Below, one piece after another: positions 19,468 through 29,547 of a stretch of 64,000 nucleotides of DNA (positions are counted from its first letter, which is position 1; the number at the start of each line of letters is the position of its first letter). A model generated the notes under the pieces. That model did no database searches, was not told where the DNA came from, and worked only from the letters and a program-made list of their open reading frames with translations. Both the position numbers and the translations under genes were made by a program. The stretch comes from Actinopolymorpha cephalotaxi (GTDB taxonomy: Bacteria > Actinomycetota > Actinomycetes > Propionibacteriales > Actinopolymorphaceae), in contig NZ_JACBZA010000001.1 of assembly GCF_013408535.1 (NCBI RefSeq), forward strand, positions 2,936,850 through 3,000,849, in the 5' to 3' direction.

Positions 19468-20090
19468 GAGGTCTCCTCCGGCCCAGCGCACGGATGAGCG
19501 CGATGATCAACCAAGCATGCGCTTTCGCCGTGTACGACGAACCCGTTTCGCACAAGTCGATGCCGTTGCAGCCCTCTAGGCGTTGCACGACAGCTGACCG
19601 GCTCGGACTACTGACCTGAAAGCCGCCGCCATCTCATCACCTCAACAGACAGGGCCTTGCGCTGTCATGCTGCTCGCGCCGGTCGACGACTCGGCGCCCA
19701 CTACGCCACCGCCGCAGACGTGCACAGCTGCACCGAAGGCCGGCCCCTCATGGCGACGGAGAGACTCATATGCGGCTCAGACCCGATCGCGACCGTCCGC
19801 TTGTGTGGCTACAGCCAAGGCGTGAGGCCCTGGTTAATGGTGACCAGGGGACTAACTCGATCCACGGAAAAGGGCGAAACGGCACCGATTCCGGTCACTG
19901 AATGCGATCTTCGCAGGTCGACCGGGGTAGGGCGGGCGGGACTCGAACCCGCGACCCAGGGACTATTAGAACCCCTTCCAACACCTACCAGGCCATCACC
20001 AGCGACTTTGTCCTCAGGCCGCTCCCCCACAGCCACCCTGACCACACCTGTCGCCGCAGTTTCGCACCACAACCCGCACCACGGATGATC
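19443..20090. repeat. Segment duplicated near 37.05-37.75 kb (left copy)
   Basis: This stretch covers the FG-GAP signal-peptide codons, its ribosome site and about 450 bp of non-coding DNA, ending in a tRNA-like repeat. It matches 37043-37749 in the same order and orientation, for example gcagccctacggcaggaaac-type start, acaagtcgatg, ctgacctgaa, gaccaggggactaactcg and the whole tRNA-like repeat. The copies differ by many substitutions and small indels. The gap 19468-20195 shows no credible gene. Confidence 0.75.
19921..20083 (-). repeat. tRNA-like dispersed repeat, copy 1
   Basis: A 163-bp element also present at 37586 and 58048, same orientation. Read on the minus strand it holds GCGGGTTCGAGTCCCGC, a perfect T-arm, after a tRNA-like anticodon region. 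In this copy the anticodon loop reads CTAATAG instead of the CTCATAA of the other copies. The acceptor strands do not pair, so it is not a working tRNA. It ends in a GTGGTGCGGGTTGTGGTGCG-type direct repeat. It marks the left end of operon B. Confidence 0.75.
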
Positions 20091-20195
20091 CCCGCCGCGA
20101 CGCCGGCGATCCAACGATCAGGGCAAAGGCGCCGAGCATGCCGCACACAGCACGGGCGCCACGTCACCGTCCGTGGTGCTCAGGAGGGACCGCTG

Positions 20196-20966
20196 TCATG
20201 CGGTCCGGCGGATGGCCGCGAGATCTGAGCTGTGCCAGATCGGCGGCCCGTAAGCCATCGAGCAGACGGCGTCCAGGCTCTGACGGGGGCAGACCTGCCG
20301 CGCGGTCCGGGCTCCGTCCGTCAGACCCCGTACGCCGCACTGAGTGGCGTGATCCAGTGCCCGCGCCAGTTCGTCGGGCTCCGGGTAGAAGGGTGACAGG
20401 CTCTGCCAGCGGGCCGCGGAGGATGCCGCCCAGCCCAGTCCGGTAGTCAGGCCGGCCAACGTCTCCTCCACCCCGGGGATCTGCTGCAGCCCGAGCGAAT
20501 ACAGCAGGGCCAACACGTTGGTGGCCGCCGTCAGGTCCACGAGGTCGATGTCACGACCGGCTCCCCGACGATGCCAGGTAGTGAACATGCCTTGTCGCAG
20601 CCAGGGCGGGCCGGGATCGAGCACGCGGCGGAGCCGGTGTGCGCCCACCGTGTGACAGGCCACGCTTCGAGCTTCGGTGCGTGAGACCCGCCCGGCCCGT
20701 GCCAGTTCCAGCAGCATGACCGCGGTGTCGTCGCTGTCCGCGGGGAGTTCCGGCGCCCATGCCGGGGTGGCGCCGTACGGCCAGAACCCGTACGAGCCGT
20801 TGGGACGACGACAGGTCTCGAGCAGATCGAGCCAGGCTTCGGGCACCGTCTTCCCCGCACGCCGTACTTCACGTACGGCCAGGGCAGTGACGAACCCGTT
20901 GGAGTCGTGGACCGAACGACCGTCGGCCCACCGCACCACACTGCACACGCCCCCCGGCGCGGTCAT
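20196..20966 (-). CDS. Putative alpha-alpha barrel (prenyltransferase/terpene-cyclase-like) protein
   Basis: 256 aa starting at the ATG at 20966, which overlaps the stop of the 324-aa gene (ATGA); the longer in-frame extension to 21464 is Arg/Gly-rich shadow sequence. The protein is helical with phrases such as RRPNGSYGFWPYG, PADSDDTAVMLLELARAG and LTAATNVLALLYSLG. A 'G-S-Y-G-F-W' turn and a 'DSDDTA' helix start are reminiscent of alpha-alpha barrel repeats in prenyltransferase and squalene-cyclase proteins, but the DXDD acid or zinc residues are not convincing. It is the last gene of operon B. Function is a guess. Confidence 0.65.
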   Translation of the reverse strand: MTAPGGVCSVVRWADGRSVHDSNGFVTALAVREVRRAGKTVPEAWLDLLETCRRPNGSYGFWPYGATPAWAPELPADSDDTAVMLLELARAGRVSRTEARSVACHTVGAHRLRRVLDPGPPWLRQGMFTTWHRRGAGRDIDLVDLTAATNVLALLYSLGLQQIPGVEETLAGLTTGLGWAASSAARWQSLSPFYPEPDELARALDHATQCGVRGLTDGARTARQVCPRQSLDAVCSMAYGPPIWHSSDLAAIRRTA

Positions 20967-21937
20967 GTCGGTCGCAGACCTGCCTGCAGCCAGGTGCCGC
21001 CGGCGCGGTCGACCCCGACGCCTACCATGCCGTGACGCCAGCGGCCGTCGTCCGGTCCCGACGAGAGGGCCTGGTACAACCCGGTGGAGTCCGATCGACA
21101 GACGACGAGATCGGTCGTCCGCAACACCGCCGCCCGGACGTCCTCGTCGTCCGCCCATACCGACTTCGCGACGGCGAACCAGGTGAACGCCATCGGTGTT
21201 CCCCACGGCGCCAGCACCAGGCTGAGCCCGGAAGGTCGTGGGAGCACGACACGACGACCCAGCTGATCCCGTGTGATCAGGTTGCCGACCAGACTTACCA
21301 GCCGGTCCTCGTGGCCGACCAGGCTTGCCGCCGCGGCCAGCTCTGACCAGCTCAGCTCCGGAATGCGGGCGTAGAGCTCGACCGAGCCGTCGTCGTTGAC
21401 CCCCGCCATCCGCCAGGTCAGCCCGAGCACCCTGGACGCCAGCTGCAAGCCGGCGTGGGCCCATGGCTCCGGCGCGCCCTCGTCCAACGGTTCCGACGGC
21501 AACTCAAGGTAGACCTTGGCCCGCCGCGAACCGTCGAGCTGACGTAGCCCCAACCAGGCTCCCCAACGCAGACGCTGCCCATCCTGAACCTTGCTCCATC
21601 GACGCAGATCCAGCCGCGACCCGGCCGTGGCTGCTGCCGCCTGCTGCGCCAACCTCAGCCGATCCGCTTCGGGGACCTCGGGTCCGGCCACCTCACAGGT
21701 CCACCGCAGCGCGACGTCCCGCGACGCCCAGGCCATTTCGACCGGGTAGCCGGTGGCCGTGAGCACGCCGAAGCGCCACGCGACATCCGGCCACTTCGAG
21801 TCGACGACCGGCCGGAGTGCCTCTGTCAGCGCCTCTTCGGCAGCGTCGGCATCGGCTGCGGCTGCCTGGGTGACTCGGATCCGGTCGAAGGCTCGACCGA
21901 GCGCAGGCGGCCACTGCCGAGCGGATGCGGCGTTCAC
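20963..21937 (-). CDS. Hypothetical protein (324 aa), possible ABBA-type fold
   Basis: 324 aa, GTG start overlapping the stop of the 1033-aa gene (GTGA), and overlapping the next gene by ATGA, so all three are coupled. The phrases GYPVEMAWASRDVALRWTCE and RAKVYLELPSE recall the 'xPxExS...RyTxE' and 'KxYxxP' patterns of aromatic prenyltransferases with an ABBA barrel; the resemblance is by eye and weak. No signal peptide or membrane helix. With the next gene it could be a small enzyme pair that modifies a component or product of operon B. Confidence 0.6.
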   Translation of the reverse strand: MNAASARQWPPALGRAFDRIRVTQAAAADADAAEEALTEALRPVVDSKWPDVAWRFGVLTATGYPVEMAWASRDVALRWTCEVAGPEVPEADRLRLAQQAAAATAGSRLDLRRWSKVQDGQRLRWGAWLGLRQLDGSRRAKVYLELPSEPLDEGAPEPWAHAGLQLASRVLGLTWRMAGVNDDGSVELYARIPELSWSELAAAASLVGHEDRLVSLVGNLITRDQLGRRVVLPRPSGLSLVLAPWGTPMAFTWFAVAKSVWADDEDVRAAVLRTTDLVVCRSDSTGLYQALSSGPDDGRWRHGMVGVGVDRAGGTWLQAGLRPT

Positions 21938-24900
21938 CGGATCGGGATCACCTCCTCCGTTGTCTTCACGAAGGCACGCTGGTCGAAGCCGCCAGGCCCG
22001 GTGAAGGTGAAGCGCACGCTGTACTCACGCTGGGTGGCGTCCCGCAGCGGGATACGCAGGCGCAGCGGCTCGGTGGCGTTGCCCGGCAGCTCACGGCGTA
22101 GGACCCGTTCGTACGCGTGCGGCTCGTCGTGGTACTGGATGTCGACGAACACGCGGTCCACTCCGGCGGACGGGAACGAGGGTACGAGGACGAGTTCGAG
22201 GGCATCGGGGAAGAGGTCGTGCACCCGGACCAGGGAGAGGTCGACCGGTACCGGCTCCGTCCGGTCGACGGTGCCGTCGGTGAGCGTCTGCACGAAACTG
22301 ACCGACATCCCTCGCTCCGCCGGCGCGGGCAGGGCTCCACGCAGCCGCCAGACCTGACTGGCGGTGTCCTTCCGCAGTGTCACCAGGTGCCGCAGGTCCC
22401 GTTCCCCGTAACCCTTCGCGGTGAGCTGTACGTCGATGGAGGCCACCACCTCCCAGTCGATGTTGCCGGGCTCGATGGTGATGGTCCGTAGGTCCAGATG
22501 CTCGTACGGGTTGATCACCACGTCCCGGTCCGTGGAGTTGGGCAGCGGGATCGAGTACCTCAGGGCGTCGCCGTCCCAACCGGAGGTCCCGTCGAACGTG
22601 AGGTCCAGGCGGGCGTTGTAGCTGAGGGTCAGCTTGTCGTCGAGGAACGTCGTGAACGTCTGCGGAGCGGTCTGCTGTGGCGTGAACACCAGGTCGCCGT
22701 GACGCATGTGGTCCGCCGGACCGTAGTCGATGGACAGCTGCGCCTCGGTCAGCCCGAGGTCGCTGATGTCTCCCGGCATCCGGGCGGTGACGTCCAACTG
22801 CCGGAAGAACCTGTGGTCGAGATCGATCAGCGTGACGACCTTCTCCGCATCGTTCAGGTCCTTGGCCAGCAGTCCGAGGAATCCCTGCGGTGCAAGGGTT
22901 TCCCGGACCGCGTCGCTGCGCTGGTAGCGAAGGGTCAGGTCCCGGCGTTCCTCCTGCCTGACGTAGCGGAGTTTGAACGCCGCCAACGTCGGCAACTGGG
23001 CCTGGCCGGGGTTCGGAGCCGGACTTGGAGTCGGGGTGGGTGTGGGAGTCGGGGTGGGTGTGGGAGTCGGCGTGGGAGTTGGAGTCGGCGTCGGCGTCGG
23101 CGTGGGAGTCGGGTTCGGTGTCGGGGTCGGCGTCGGAGTCGGGGTCGGCGTCGGAGTCGGCGTCGGGTTCGGCGTCGGAGTCGGCGTCGGGTTCGGAGCG
23201 GCTGCTCGGCTCAGCGTCCCGCTCCAGGAAGGTCCGGCCGCCGAGTTGTGCTGCCTGATCTGAGCGACGCGGTTGTCCGGGTCGCCCCCGAACTCACTGT
23301 GGCTGCCCGGACGTGCGGCGGCAACGGTGTCGCCGAGCGCGTCCTGGACCACCGGGTCCCCGCCGGCTCGCCGTACCAGGGCAACGGCCACGTCCAGCCG
23401 GCGCCGGGACAGTCGCAGGTTGTACGCCGCTCGTACCGAATCCGCCTCCGGATGGGTGTGCTCGTGGCTCGCGTAGCCGCGGACCTCGACCTGTCTGGGT
23501 GCGGGCAGTTGGGCGATCCACCGGCTCAGTCGGTCCGCGCCCTGCTCGGGACCGGTCCAGGCGCCATCCCCCTGTATCTGTTGAATCCCGGTCGCCGACC
23601 TGAATCGCGGGTCGGTCGTGGTGTTCTCGACATAGGAGCGGAACTCGGTGTTCGGCGGCTGGGTGGACCAGCCGCTCTCCGCGGGCTTGTCCATGTCGAA
23701 GTACAGGCAGAAGGTCTCCCCCGCGCCGGGCGAATCCCAGTTCACGTCGATGTGGACCGACTCACCGGGGTTCAGGACCCGCGTCACCGTGCCGTCGGCG
23801 CCCAGAGTCACCTCCTGCCCGGCCAGGCGGACGTGCGCGCCGGCGCCGGTGATCCGCACGCTCTCGGTCGTGCCGGTGGTGGACGGCGTGTGCGTCACCG
23901 ACAGGCCGGTCGGCAGCGGATTGGGTGAGCTGGACTCCTGCTGGAGTACCGCCGCCGGAGGCGCCGCAGGTGGCACCGGCACCGTTACACCGCCGACGGG
24001 CGGTGTCGGCGCCGGCGAGGGATTGGGAGTCGGCGCCGGCGTTGGATTAGGAGTCGGAGTCGGAGTGGGCGTGGGGCGGGGGGTCGGCGTCGGCGTTGGG
24101 TTGGGAGTCGGCGTGGGCGTGGGCGTGGGCGTCGGCGTGGGCGTCGGCGTGGGCGTCGGCGTGGGCGTGGGCGTCGGCGTGGGCGTCGGAGTGGGCGTGG
24201 GGGTGGGCGTGGCCGGCTTGCCGGGAGCCAGCGTGGGCGTGAACCACTCGGCGAGCAGGTGGTCGGTGAAGAGCTGGAGAGCCCACTTCTCCTGGTCCTT
24301 CAGGTCCGCGTCGTCGCTGAATTTGTTCACTGTGACAGTGATCGCGCCCTGGGCCTTCAGCCACTCCAACGCGGCCTCAAGACCCACCTTGAAGTACATG
24401 TACTGCCCCTCGAGACTCGCGCTCAGTCCCGAGTACACCTGCTCGAGGTGTGCGGTGATCGTCACGTCGAGGCTGGGACGCAGCGCGAGGTACTGCAGCG
24501 AGTAGACGACGCCGACCGGGGTCAGCCCCTGCTTGATGGCCTGCTCCATGATGATCGCGCCCTCCTGGCTGAGTACCAGGTTGAACGCCGCGCGGTTGGC
24601 CGCGTCCATCGTCGGGACGGTTGCTCCGAGGATCTGCTCGGTCGCACGGAACGTACCCTCCGGTGCGGGCGTCGCGTCGGTGCCGCCGGACCCCTGCAGG
24701 TCGAGCGCGATGCACTGGACCGTGCCGTTCTCGAACGGGGGTGGCGAGATGGTCACCGGGAGCACGGCTCCGGGTTCCGTGCTCACTCGCGACTCGATCT
24801 TGCTGAGCGTCGCCCTGGGCAACTCGAGCGTGCTCTCGAACATCATGTACCCGCCGCCCTTCGAGACCCCGCCAGCCTGCGCTGGCCGGTAGGTCAGCAG

Positions 24901-25035
24901 TGACAAAGCGGGTGCGCCGTCGGTGCGGTGGGCCAGCGCCACCCGGCCGGGCAGATACCAGAACCGGCTCGGGTCGGCGTGGTCGCGATAGACGGTGATT
25001 CCGTCCACCACCATGGGCTTTTCCAGGCTGAGCAT
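21934..25035 (-). CDS. 1033-aa scaffold protein with OmpA-like domain between Pro-Thr linkers, operon B
   Basis: Start at the ATG at 25035 (GGAGAG ribosome site; the extension to 25590 is Arg-rich shadow). Residues 1-275 form the module shared with the next genes upstream: [20 protein letters not shown] near the N-terminus and [10 protein letters not shown] near residue 185. A (PT)n linker spans about 274-341, an OmpA/peptidoglycan-associated-like domain about 490-600 ([32 protein letters not shown]), a second PT linker about 613-675, and a C-terminal beta-rich region about 676-1033. N and C parts align with the 754-aa protein, so the OmpA part is an insert. No signal peptide. Probably binds peptidoglycan or another sugar polymer. 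Confidence 0.85.
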   Translation of the reverse strand: MLSLEKPMVVDGITVYRDHADPSRFWYLPGRVALAHRTDGAPALSLLTYRPAQAGGVSKGGGYMMFESTLELPRATLSKIESRVSTEPGAVLPVTISPPPFENGTVQCIALDLQGSGGTDATPAPEGTFRATEQILGATVPTMDAANRAAFNLVLSQEGAIIMEQAIKQGLTPVGVVYSLQYLALRPSLDVTITAHLEQVYSGLSASLEGQYMYFKVGLEAALEWLKAQGAITVTVNKFSDDADLKDQEKWALQLFTDHLLAEWFTPTLAPGKPATPTPTPTPTPTPTPTPTPTPTPTPTPTPTPTPTPTPNPTPTPTPRPTPTPTPTPNPTPAPTPNPSPAPTPPVGGVTVPVPPAAPPAAVLQQESSSPNPLPTGLSVTHTPSTTGTTESVRITGAGAHVRLAGQEVTLGADGTVTRVLNPGESVHIDVNWDSPGAGETFCLYFDMDKPAESGWSTQPPNTEFRSYVENTTTDPRFRSATGIQQIQGDGAWTGPEQGADRLSRWIAQLPAPRQVEVRGYASHEHTHPEADSVRAAYNLRLSRRRLDVAVALVRRAGGDPVVQDALGDTVAAARPGSHSEFGGDPDNRVAQIRQHNSAAGPSWSGTLSRAAAPNPTPTPTPNPTPTPTPTPTPTPTPTPNPTPTPTPTPTPTPTPTPTPTPTPTPTPTPSPAPNPGQAQLPTLAAFKLRYVRQEERRDLTLRYQRSDAVRETLAPQGFLGLLAKDLNDAEKVVTLIDLDHRFFRQLDVTARMPGDISDLGLTEAQLSIDYGPADHMRHGDLVFTPQQTAPQTFTTFLDDKLTLSYNARLDLTFDGTSGWDGDALRYSIPLPNSTDRDVVINPYEHLDLRTITIEPGNIDWEVVASIDVQLTAKGYGERDLRHLVTLRKDTASQVWRLRGALPAPAERGMSVSFVQTLTDGTVDRTEPVPVDLSLVRVHDLFPDALELVLVPSFPSAGVDRVFVDIQYHDEPHAYERVLRRELPGNATEPLRLRIPLRDATQREYSVRFTFTGPGGFDQRAFVKTTEEVIPIR
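23010..23196. repeat. Pro-Thr coding hexanucleotide repeat (second linker)
   Basis: Imperfect tandem repeats of gtcggc/gtcggg/gtgggc units encode PTPTPN on the minus strand between the OmpA-like domain and the C-terminal part of the 1033-aa protein. Units are six bases, so slippage would keep the frame and only change linker length. Confidence 0.85.
24012..24212. repeat. Pro-Thr coding hexanucleotide repeat (first linker)
   Basis: A second imperfect run of the same hexamers encodes about 65 residues of Pro-Thr before the OmpA-like region. It is the longer and more regular of the two runs (gtgggcgtcggc alternation). Confidence 0.85.
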
Positions 25036-25058
25036 CTTCGCTCTCCGATCGGGGCGGA

Positions 25059-27323
25059 CTACGGGAGCCGGGGAACCAGTACCGGTTCGGCCGACGCCAC
25101 CCAGTTCGTGACGTGCCGCAGGCCGTTCCTGAACAGGACGGTCGAGCGCCACTCGTAGCGGTTGCGGGAGACGTCGACGTAGTCGAACTCGAACCGGGCT
25201 CGGGCGTCCGGGCCGTCGAGCTCTAGCTGGGCCGCGTAGTTGAGGTTCTCGAGGAAGTCCTCGAACCGCAGCTCGAGGGAGATCAGTTCGACACCTCGGG
25301 TCTTCCAATCCGGCGGTGGCATCACCTGGACCACCCGGTGCCCGTGGCTCTTCGGGTCGACGATGATCCGCGGCTCGTACGTCACCGAGGGCGGCAGCTG
25401 CTTCACCCGCCCGTCGACGTAGCTGAAGGTGACGGTGTACTCGATCGCCGTCTGCGTCGGGTCCCGCAGGTCGACGACGAACGTCGGCGTGGCGGTCCCC
25501 TGACTCAGGTGCAGGGTGTCCTCGACGAGGACGTCGTTGGCCTTGTCCTCGTAGCGCACGTCCACGAACACGTCGCGTATCTCGGTCCATGACACGTTCG
25601 CCATGACGCTGAAAGTGCGGGCCCGGAACGGGTTGCGTACCGAGATCTGTTCCTCGTCACTGATCGACCAACCACTGTCGACGTCGTTGCCGTCGACGGC
25701 GCGCATCACGGTGCGCACCTCGTACGAGGTCTTCTCCCGGTCGACGACGAACATCGGCCACACCGCGGAGGGCGACTTCTCGGTCAGCCGGAACAGCTCC
25801 CGCTCGTCGACCTTGTGCTCCTCGTCGCGGTGACGCACGTACACCTCGACCGAGTCGAAGCGGGTCCACGGTATCCGCTCCGCCAGCAGGCTCACCGACC
25901 TGATCGTGAAGAGGTCGGCCTCGGGCAGCAACGACACGATGGGTAGCGAGGTCTTCTCGTGCTCGCTGCTCAGCTCGGCAGGCCGTTCGGTGGTGTCGGC
26001 GTTCTTGAAACGTACGTCGTAGGAGATGTCAACCTCCTGTTGCATGACACCGTCCCGGACGTCGCTCAGCCACTCGAAGTTCGTACTCCAGGTATCGGGC
26101 GTCAGGAGTGCGTTGTGCACAATGCCGCCGTATTCCGCGCGCACGTCGATGCTGTCGATGAGCGGCGCACCAAGGTTGGGCCGGTAGAGCGCCTGGAGCC
26201 TCCGCCTGGTGAAGAAGTCGCTCGCCTGCACTTCACGGACGAGCCGGCCGAGCAGTTCCGGCGAGGCGGCGATGGCCGCGAACAGCGACGTGAGGTGCCC
26301 CTGTGGGTAGATCGACCGGCGCACCGTGGTCCGCTCGGAGAAGTTGACGTCGAGGTTCTTACGGTCGATCCGGGTGTAGTCGGTCTTCTTGTAGCTGAAG
26401 CTGACCTCGTTGTTCTGCCCGGCCGGGCCACCGGCCGCCCAGGCGGCCTGCTGGGTGGCGAATTCGCCGATCGCCTTCAGCGCCCGCTCCCAGTCCGACG
26501 GCTTCTCCGGCGTCCACGGCGGCAGGCTGGGCTCGAAGAAGGCACTGGTGATCATCGCCTTCACCTGGGCCAGAGCGGCGTCACGGCGGTCAATCACGCC
26601 CTCGGTGTCCTCCGCCACGAAGGTGTCCGCGCGCAGGTCGATCGCCTTGGACTCGTCGAGTTCGTCGACCGCCTTGGAGATGTCCGCCGAGAAGATGAAC
26701 ACCTTGGTGCCGAACGTCTCGTCGAGATGCTTCTGAACGCGGTCCCAGTCGATCGACAGCGTCACCTTGTAGGCCGGTCGCAGCGCGAGGTAGTCCAGCG
26801 AGTAGATGACGGCCACCGGCAGGATGGCGGCGTCCAGCGTCGCTCGCACCATCGCGTACCCCTGCTCGTCGAGCTGGACCGAGAACGACGCCTGGTTCTC
26901 GTTGTAGAGCGAGGGCTTGGCGTTGTGCACCGCCTTGACCACGAACGGCTGCTCCGGGGCCGGCTGCCCGTCGTCGGGCGACGGCGGCGCAGCCGAGCTG
27001 TCCGCACCCATGACGACCAGGTGCACGGTGCCGTCCTCCAATGGGACGGTGGCCACGCGGGGATCGCCGTCGAGGTCGAACTGGGACCGGATCTTCTGCT
27101 GCAACGCGGAGATCGCGGCCTGGTCGAGCCCGATGTTGCAGTCGAACGAGAGCAGTCCGCCGTCCCGGCTACCGCGGAACCCGACGAGCTGGAACGCCGG
27201 GGTACCGTCGACGACGGTCAGGTGCGGTTGGGTGGGCAGGTAGTACCACTGCAACGGGTCGGAGTGGTCGGGGAACACCGAGATGCCGTCCAGTACGGCG
27301 CAGCGGGAGTCCAGCAGCAACAT
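25059..27323 (-). CDS. 754-aa paralogous scaffold protein, operon B
   Basis: 754 aa, ATG nine bases after the previous stop with GAGGGG as ribosome site. It has the shared N-terminal module: LDGISVFPDHSDPLQWYYLP (about residues 10-30), GFRGSRDGGLLSFD and, near residue 180, YSLDYLALRP. After a helical region (to about residue 300) a second conserved part begins with TDYTRIDRKNLDVNFSERTT and RSIYPQGHL and continues as repeated beta sandwiches. This order equals that of the 1033-aa neighbour without its OmpA insert, and of the 729-aa gene. No export signal and no catalytic motif. Probably a subunit of a hetero-oligomer made by these paralogs. Confidence 0.85.
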   Translation of the reverse strand: MLLLDSRCAVLDGISVFPDHSDPLQWYYLPTQPHLTVVDGTPAFQLVGFRGSRDGGLLSFDCNIGLDQAAISALQQKIRSQFDLDGDPRVATVPLEDGTVHLVVMGADSSAAPPSPDDGQPAPEQPFVVKAVHNAKPSLYNENQASFSVQLDEQGYAMVRATLDAAILPVAVIYSLDYLALRPAYKVTLSIDWDRVQKHLDETFGTKVFIFSADISKAVDELDESKAIDLRADTFVAEDTEGVIDRRDAALAQVKAMITSAFFEPSLPPWTPEKPSDWERALKAIGEFATQQAAWAAGGPAGQNNEVSFSYKKTDYTRIDRKNLDVNFSERTTVRRSIYPQGHLTSLFAAIAASPELLGRLVREVQASDFFTRRRLQALYRPNLGAPLIDSIDVRAEYGGIVHNALLTPDTWSTNFEWLSDVRDGVMQQEVDISYDVRFKNADTTERPAELSSEHEKTSLPIVSLLPEADLFTIRSVSLLAERIPWTRFDSVEVYVRHRDEEHKVDERELFRLTEKSPSAVWPMFVVDREKTSYEVRTVMRAVDGNDVDSGWSISDEEQISVRNPFRARTFSVMANVSWTEIRDVFVDVRYEDKANDVLVEDTLHLSQGTATPTFVVDLRDPTQTAIEYTVTFSYVDGRVKQLPPSVTYEPRIIVDPKSHGHRVVQVMPPPDWKTRGVELISLELRFEDFLENLNYAAQLELDGPDARARFEFDYVDVSRNRYEWRSTVLFRNGLRHVTNWVASAEPVLVPRLP

Positions 27324-27332
27324 GACAACCCC

Positions 27333-29522
27333 TCAGGCCGGGATCTCGAGGAAGAGCGACTCGTCCGTGGCGGCATCCTTCTTGTCGATCTTCCGGGTGC
27401 CGTCGAGCAGGAAGTACGTCGCGGTGTACGAGTAGGAGGCCGGCGCGCCCTTCGCCAGGAACACCGTCCATGCCTTGGCTGCGGTGTCGCTGGACCGGAA
27501 GAGGAAGTCGTCGGTCTTGGGCGGCGTACTCCCGTCGTAGCGGAGCGAGACGTTGACCAGCTTGAGCTTGGTCCAGTCGAGGAGGTCGGGAACGAGCTGC
27601 ACGTCCAGTTTGTCCGCGAACTTCCGGCCGACCTCGAACCGCGTGCCCTTGGCGTCGGCAACGTCGACGTCCTCGCTGGTGCCGTCCCGGTGCCCGACCG
27701 TCGCCTGGTAGGAGAGCTTGCCCTTGGCCTCGTCGATGGTGGGAAACGTCCAGGTGTCGAAGGTCTTCCCCTCGCCGCTCAACGTGACGCCGAACGTCTG
27801 CTGGTAGCCGTTGTCCGGCTCCGCGTACGTCGCCTGCAGCGAGATGTCACCGATGTCGTTCTGCAGGTCTCCGACAGCCACGAAGGTGATGGTCTTCAGT
27901 GCCCGGAAGGGGTCGTCGACGGAGATGATGTCGGCGTCGGTGGTGAGTTCGGGTCCGGCGATCTCGCGGCCGTCACCCTTCATCGTGTAGGTGGTCTGGT
28001 AGGTGACGTCGCCGGTGCGCGGTTTGCCGACCACCTCCAGCAGTTTGTGCTCGGCGTCGTTCTCGGTCAGGTTGAAGAACCGCTCGACCGGGCGGACGCC
28101 GCCCTCGTATCGCACCCGTACCCGGGCCCGGCTTACCTGGTCGAAGTTGACGTCGCCGTTGACGATGTCGAGCTTGAGCACCGGCAGGTTGGCGAGCTTG
28201 ACGTTGAGATCGGTGCCGTCGTCCTCCACCTCCGCCGACGTCCACGCCGGAGTGTCGCCCTCGAAGTGCACGATGTAGGACCAGAAGAACGTCCGGATCC
28301 TGTCGGCGACGATGAACTCCGCCTTCTGTGGCTTGCCGGCGTCGTCCTTGGTGAAGGTGGCCTCGACCGTCTTGGCATTCTCGCCATGCGGGTAGCGCAC
28401 CTTCACCTCGACGAGTGTGATGCCGTACCCCGGGAAGTCGGCGTCCACCCGAATGCTGAGTCGCAGCGTACGCAGGAACTCGTCGACGCTGACCTTGGAG
28501 TAGTAGTCCTCCCACTTCAGCAGTTGACCGTCGGGGCCCTTGAGGCTGGTCACCGTGGGCAGGCTGCCGTTCGGGCTGATCCTCCGGACGATCGCTTTGG
28601 CCTCGGTCCACTCGACCCGCACGTCACTGATCTGGGTGTTGGTCACCTCGCGGTGGACGTCCTCGATGTCCTGTCCCTCGGTCCACTCCTTGACGCTGGG
28701 GTCGACGGCCTGGATCGCCTGCAGCAGGTTGCGCTGGACACCGGCCTCGAGCTGCTTCGTGATCAGGTCGTGCACCCAGCTGTCGAACTGGGCACGCTGG
28801 TCCTGGGGAAGGTTGGGGTCCTCGACCAGATCGAAGTGGGTCTCGGTGACCTCGTTCTGGTACCGCGAGGAGCGAGTGATCTCGGTGTAGCTGTCCTCGC
28901 TCCAGAAGTTGTCCTCGGTGTCGACGTCCTGCCAGAAGGAGTAGAACGCCGACGAGTGCCACGTGCCCCAGGCATGCGCCTGGGGAAGCCGGCAGTAGTG
29001 GTCGAGGTCGTAGACCACCTGGATGGCCGACGAGGTGCCCTTGCTCAGCGTCTCCTTGAAGATAGCCGTCCCGAGCACCGTGAGCTCCAGGAAGAAGCAG
29101 GCCGTGTTGTCACCGGTGAGCGAGGGCGTGGTCGCTCCGCTGATCCGTTCGACGATCTTGCCGTCCTGCTGCAGCACCAGCCGGACCGCGCCACTGAGCC
29201 AGGGCACGGTCTGCAGCTCCACCTTCGGTCCGTTGCCGCCGAACCGAGCGTTCACCTCCTCCTGCAGCTTCTGCCGGATCTTGTCCTCCGTCTCGGGCAG
29301 CAGGCCAAGGTCGGTGTCGAAGGCGACGAAGCCGCCGAACTGGCTGTCGCCATCGACCCGGATCGCGTCGTACTCGACGAACCGCAGGGCCAGTCCGCCG
29401 TTCTCGAGGCGCGCGATCCGGGGGAACCGGGGCAGGACGTAGAAGACGTTCGGGCGGGCCGGGTCGTCGTCCCCGTGGACCTGGTGGCTTTCTATCGTCC
29501 TGACGTTGTCCAGCTTGAGCAT
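27333..29522 (-). CDS. 729-aa paralogous scaffold protein, operon B
   Basis: Start at the ATG at 29522 after AGGAGGGG; the upstream extension to 29591 is excluded by that ribosome site. It begins MLKLDNVRTIESHQVHGDDD and has the shared module as NVFYVLPRFPRIARLENGGL, then LRFVEYDAIRVDGDSQFGG. Residues about 290-729 are repeated beta-sandwich-like segments with EVKVRYPHGE, RVRVRYEGGV, DISLQATYAEPDNG and NVSLRYDGSTPP, about 100 residues apart, which look like tandem Ig-like repeats. No signal peptide or membrane helix. It is the most Lys-rich of the paralogs. Confidence 0.85.
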   Translation of the reverse strand: MLKLDNVRTIESHQVHGDDDPARPNVFYVLPRFPRIARLENGGLALRFVEYDAIRVDGDSQFGGFVAFDTDLGLLPETEDKIRQKLQEEVNARFGGNGPKVELQTVPWLSGAVRLVLQQDGKIVERISGATTPSLTGDNTACFFLELTVLGTAIFKETLSKGTSSAIQVVYDLDHYCRLPQAHAWGTWHSSAFYSFWQDVDTEDNFWSEDSYTEITRSSRYQNEVTETHFDLVEDPNLPQDQRAQFDSWVHDLITKQLEAGVQRNLLQAIQAVDPSVKEWTEGQDIEDVHREVTNTQISDVRVEWTEAKAIVRRISPNGSLPTVTSLKGPDGQLLKWEDYYSKVSVDEFLRTLRLSIRVDADFPGYGITLVEVKVRYPHGENAKTVEATFTKDDAGKPQKAEFIVADRIRTFFWSYIVHFEGDTPAWTSAEVEDDGTDLNVKLANLPVLKLDIVNGDVNFDQVSRARVRVRYEGGVRPVERFFNLTENDAEHKLLEVVGKPRTGDVTYQTTYTMKGDGREIAGPELTTDADIISVDDPFRALKTITFVAVGDLQNDIGDISLQATYAEPDNGYQQTFGVTLSGEGKTFDTWTFPTIDEAKGKLSYQATVGHRDGTSEDVDVADAKGTRFEVGRKFADKLDVQLVPDLLDWTKLKLVNVSLRYDGSTPPKTDDFLFRSSDTAAKAWTVFLAKGAPASYSYTATYFLLDGTRKIDKKDAATDESLFLEIPA

Positions 29523-29547
29523 GGAAGCTTCCCCTCCTGAAGATGGT

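Noticed and set aside
23010-24212. CRISPR-like or minisatellite array
   Set aside because: The repeats are in-frame Pro-Thr codons inside a gene, without spacers of regular length.
25959-29540. Long plus-strand frame (1193 codons) opposite the 754- and 729-aa genes
   Set aside because: It is an antisense shadow typical of high-GC coding DNA: it spans two real genes and the gap between them, and has no domain.
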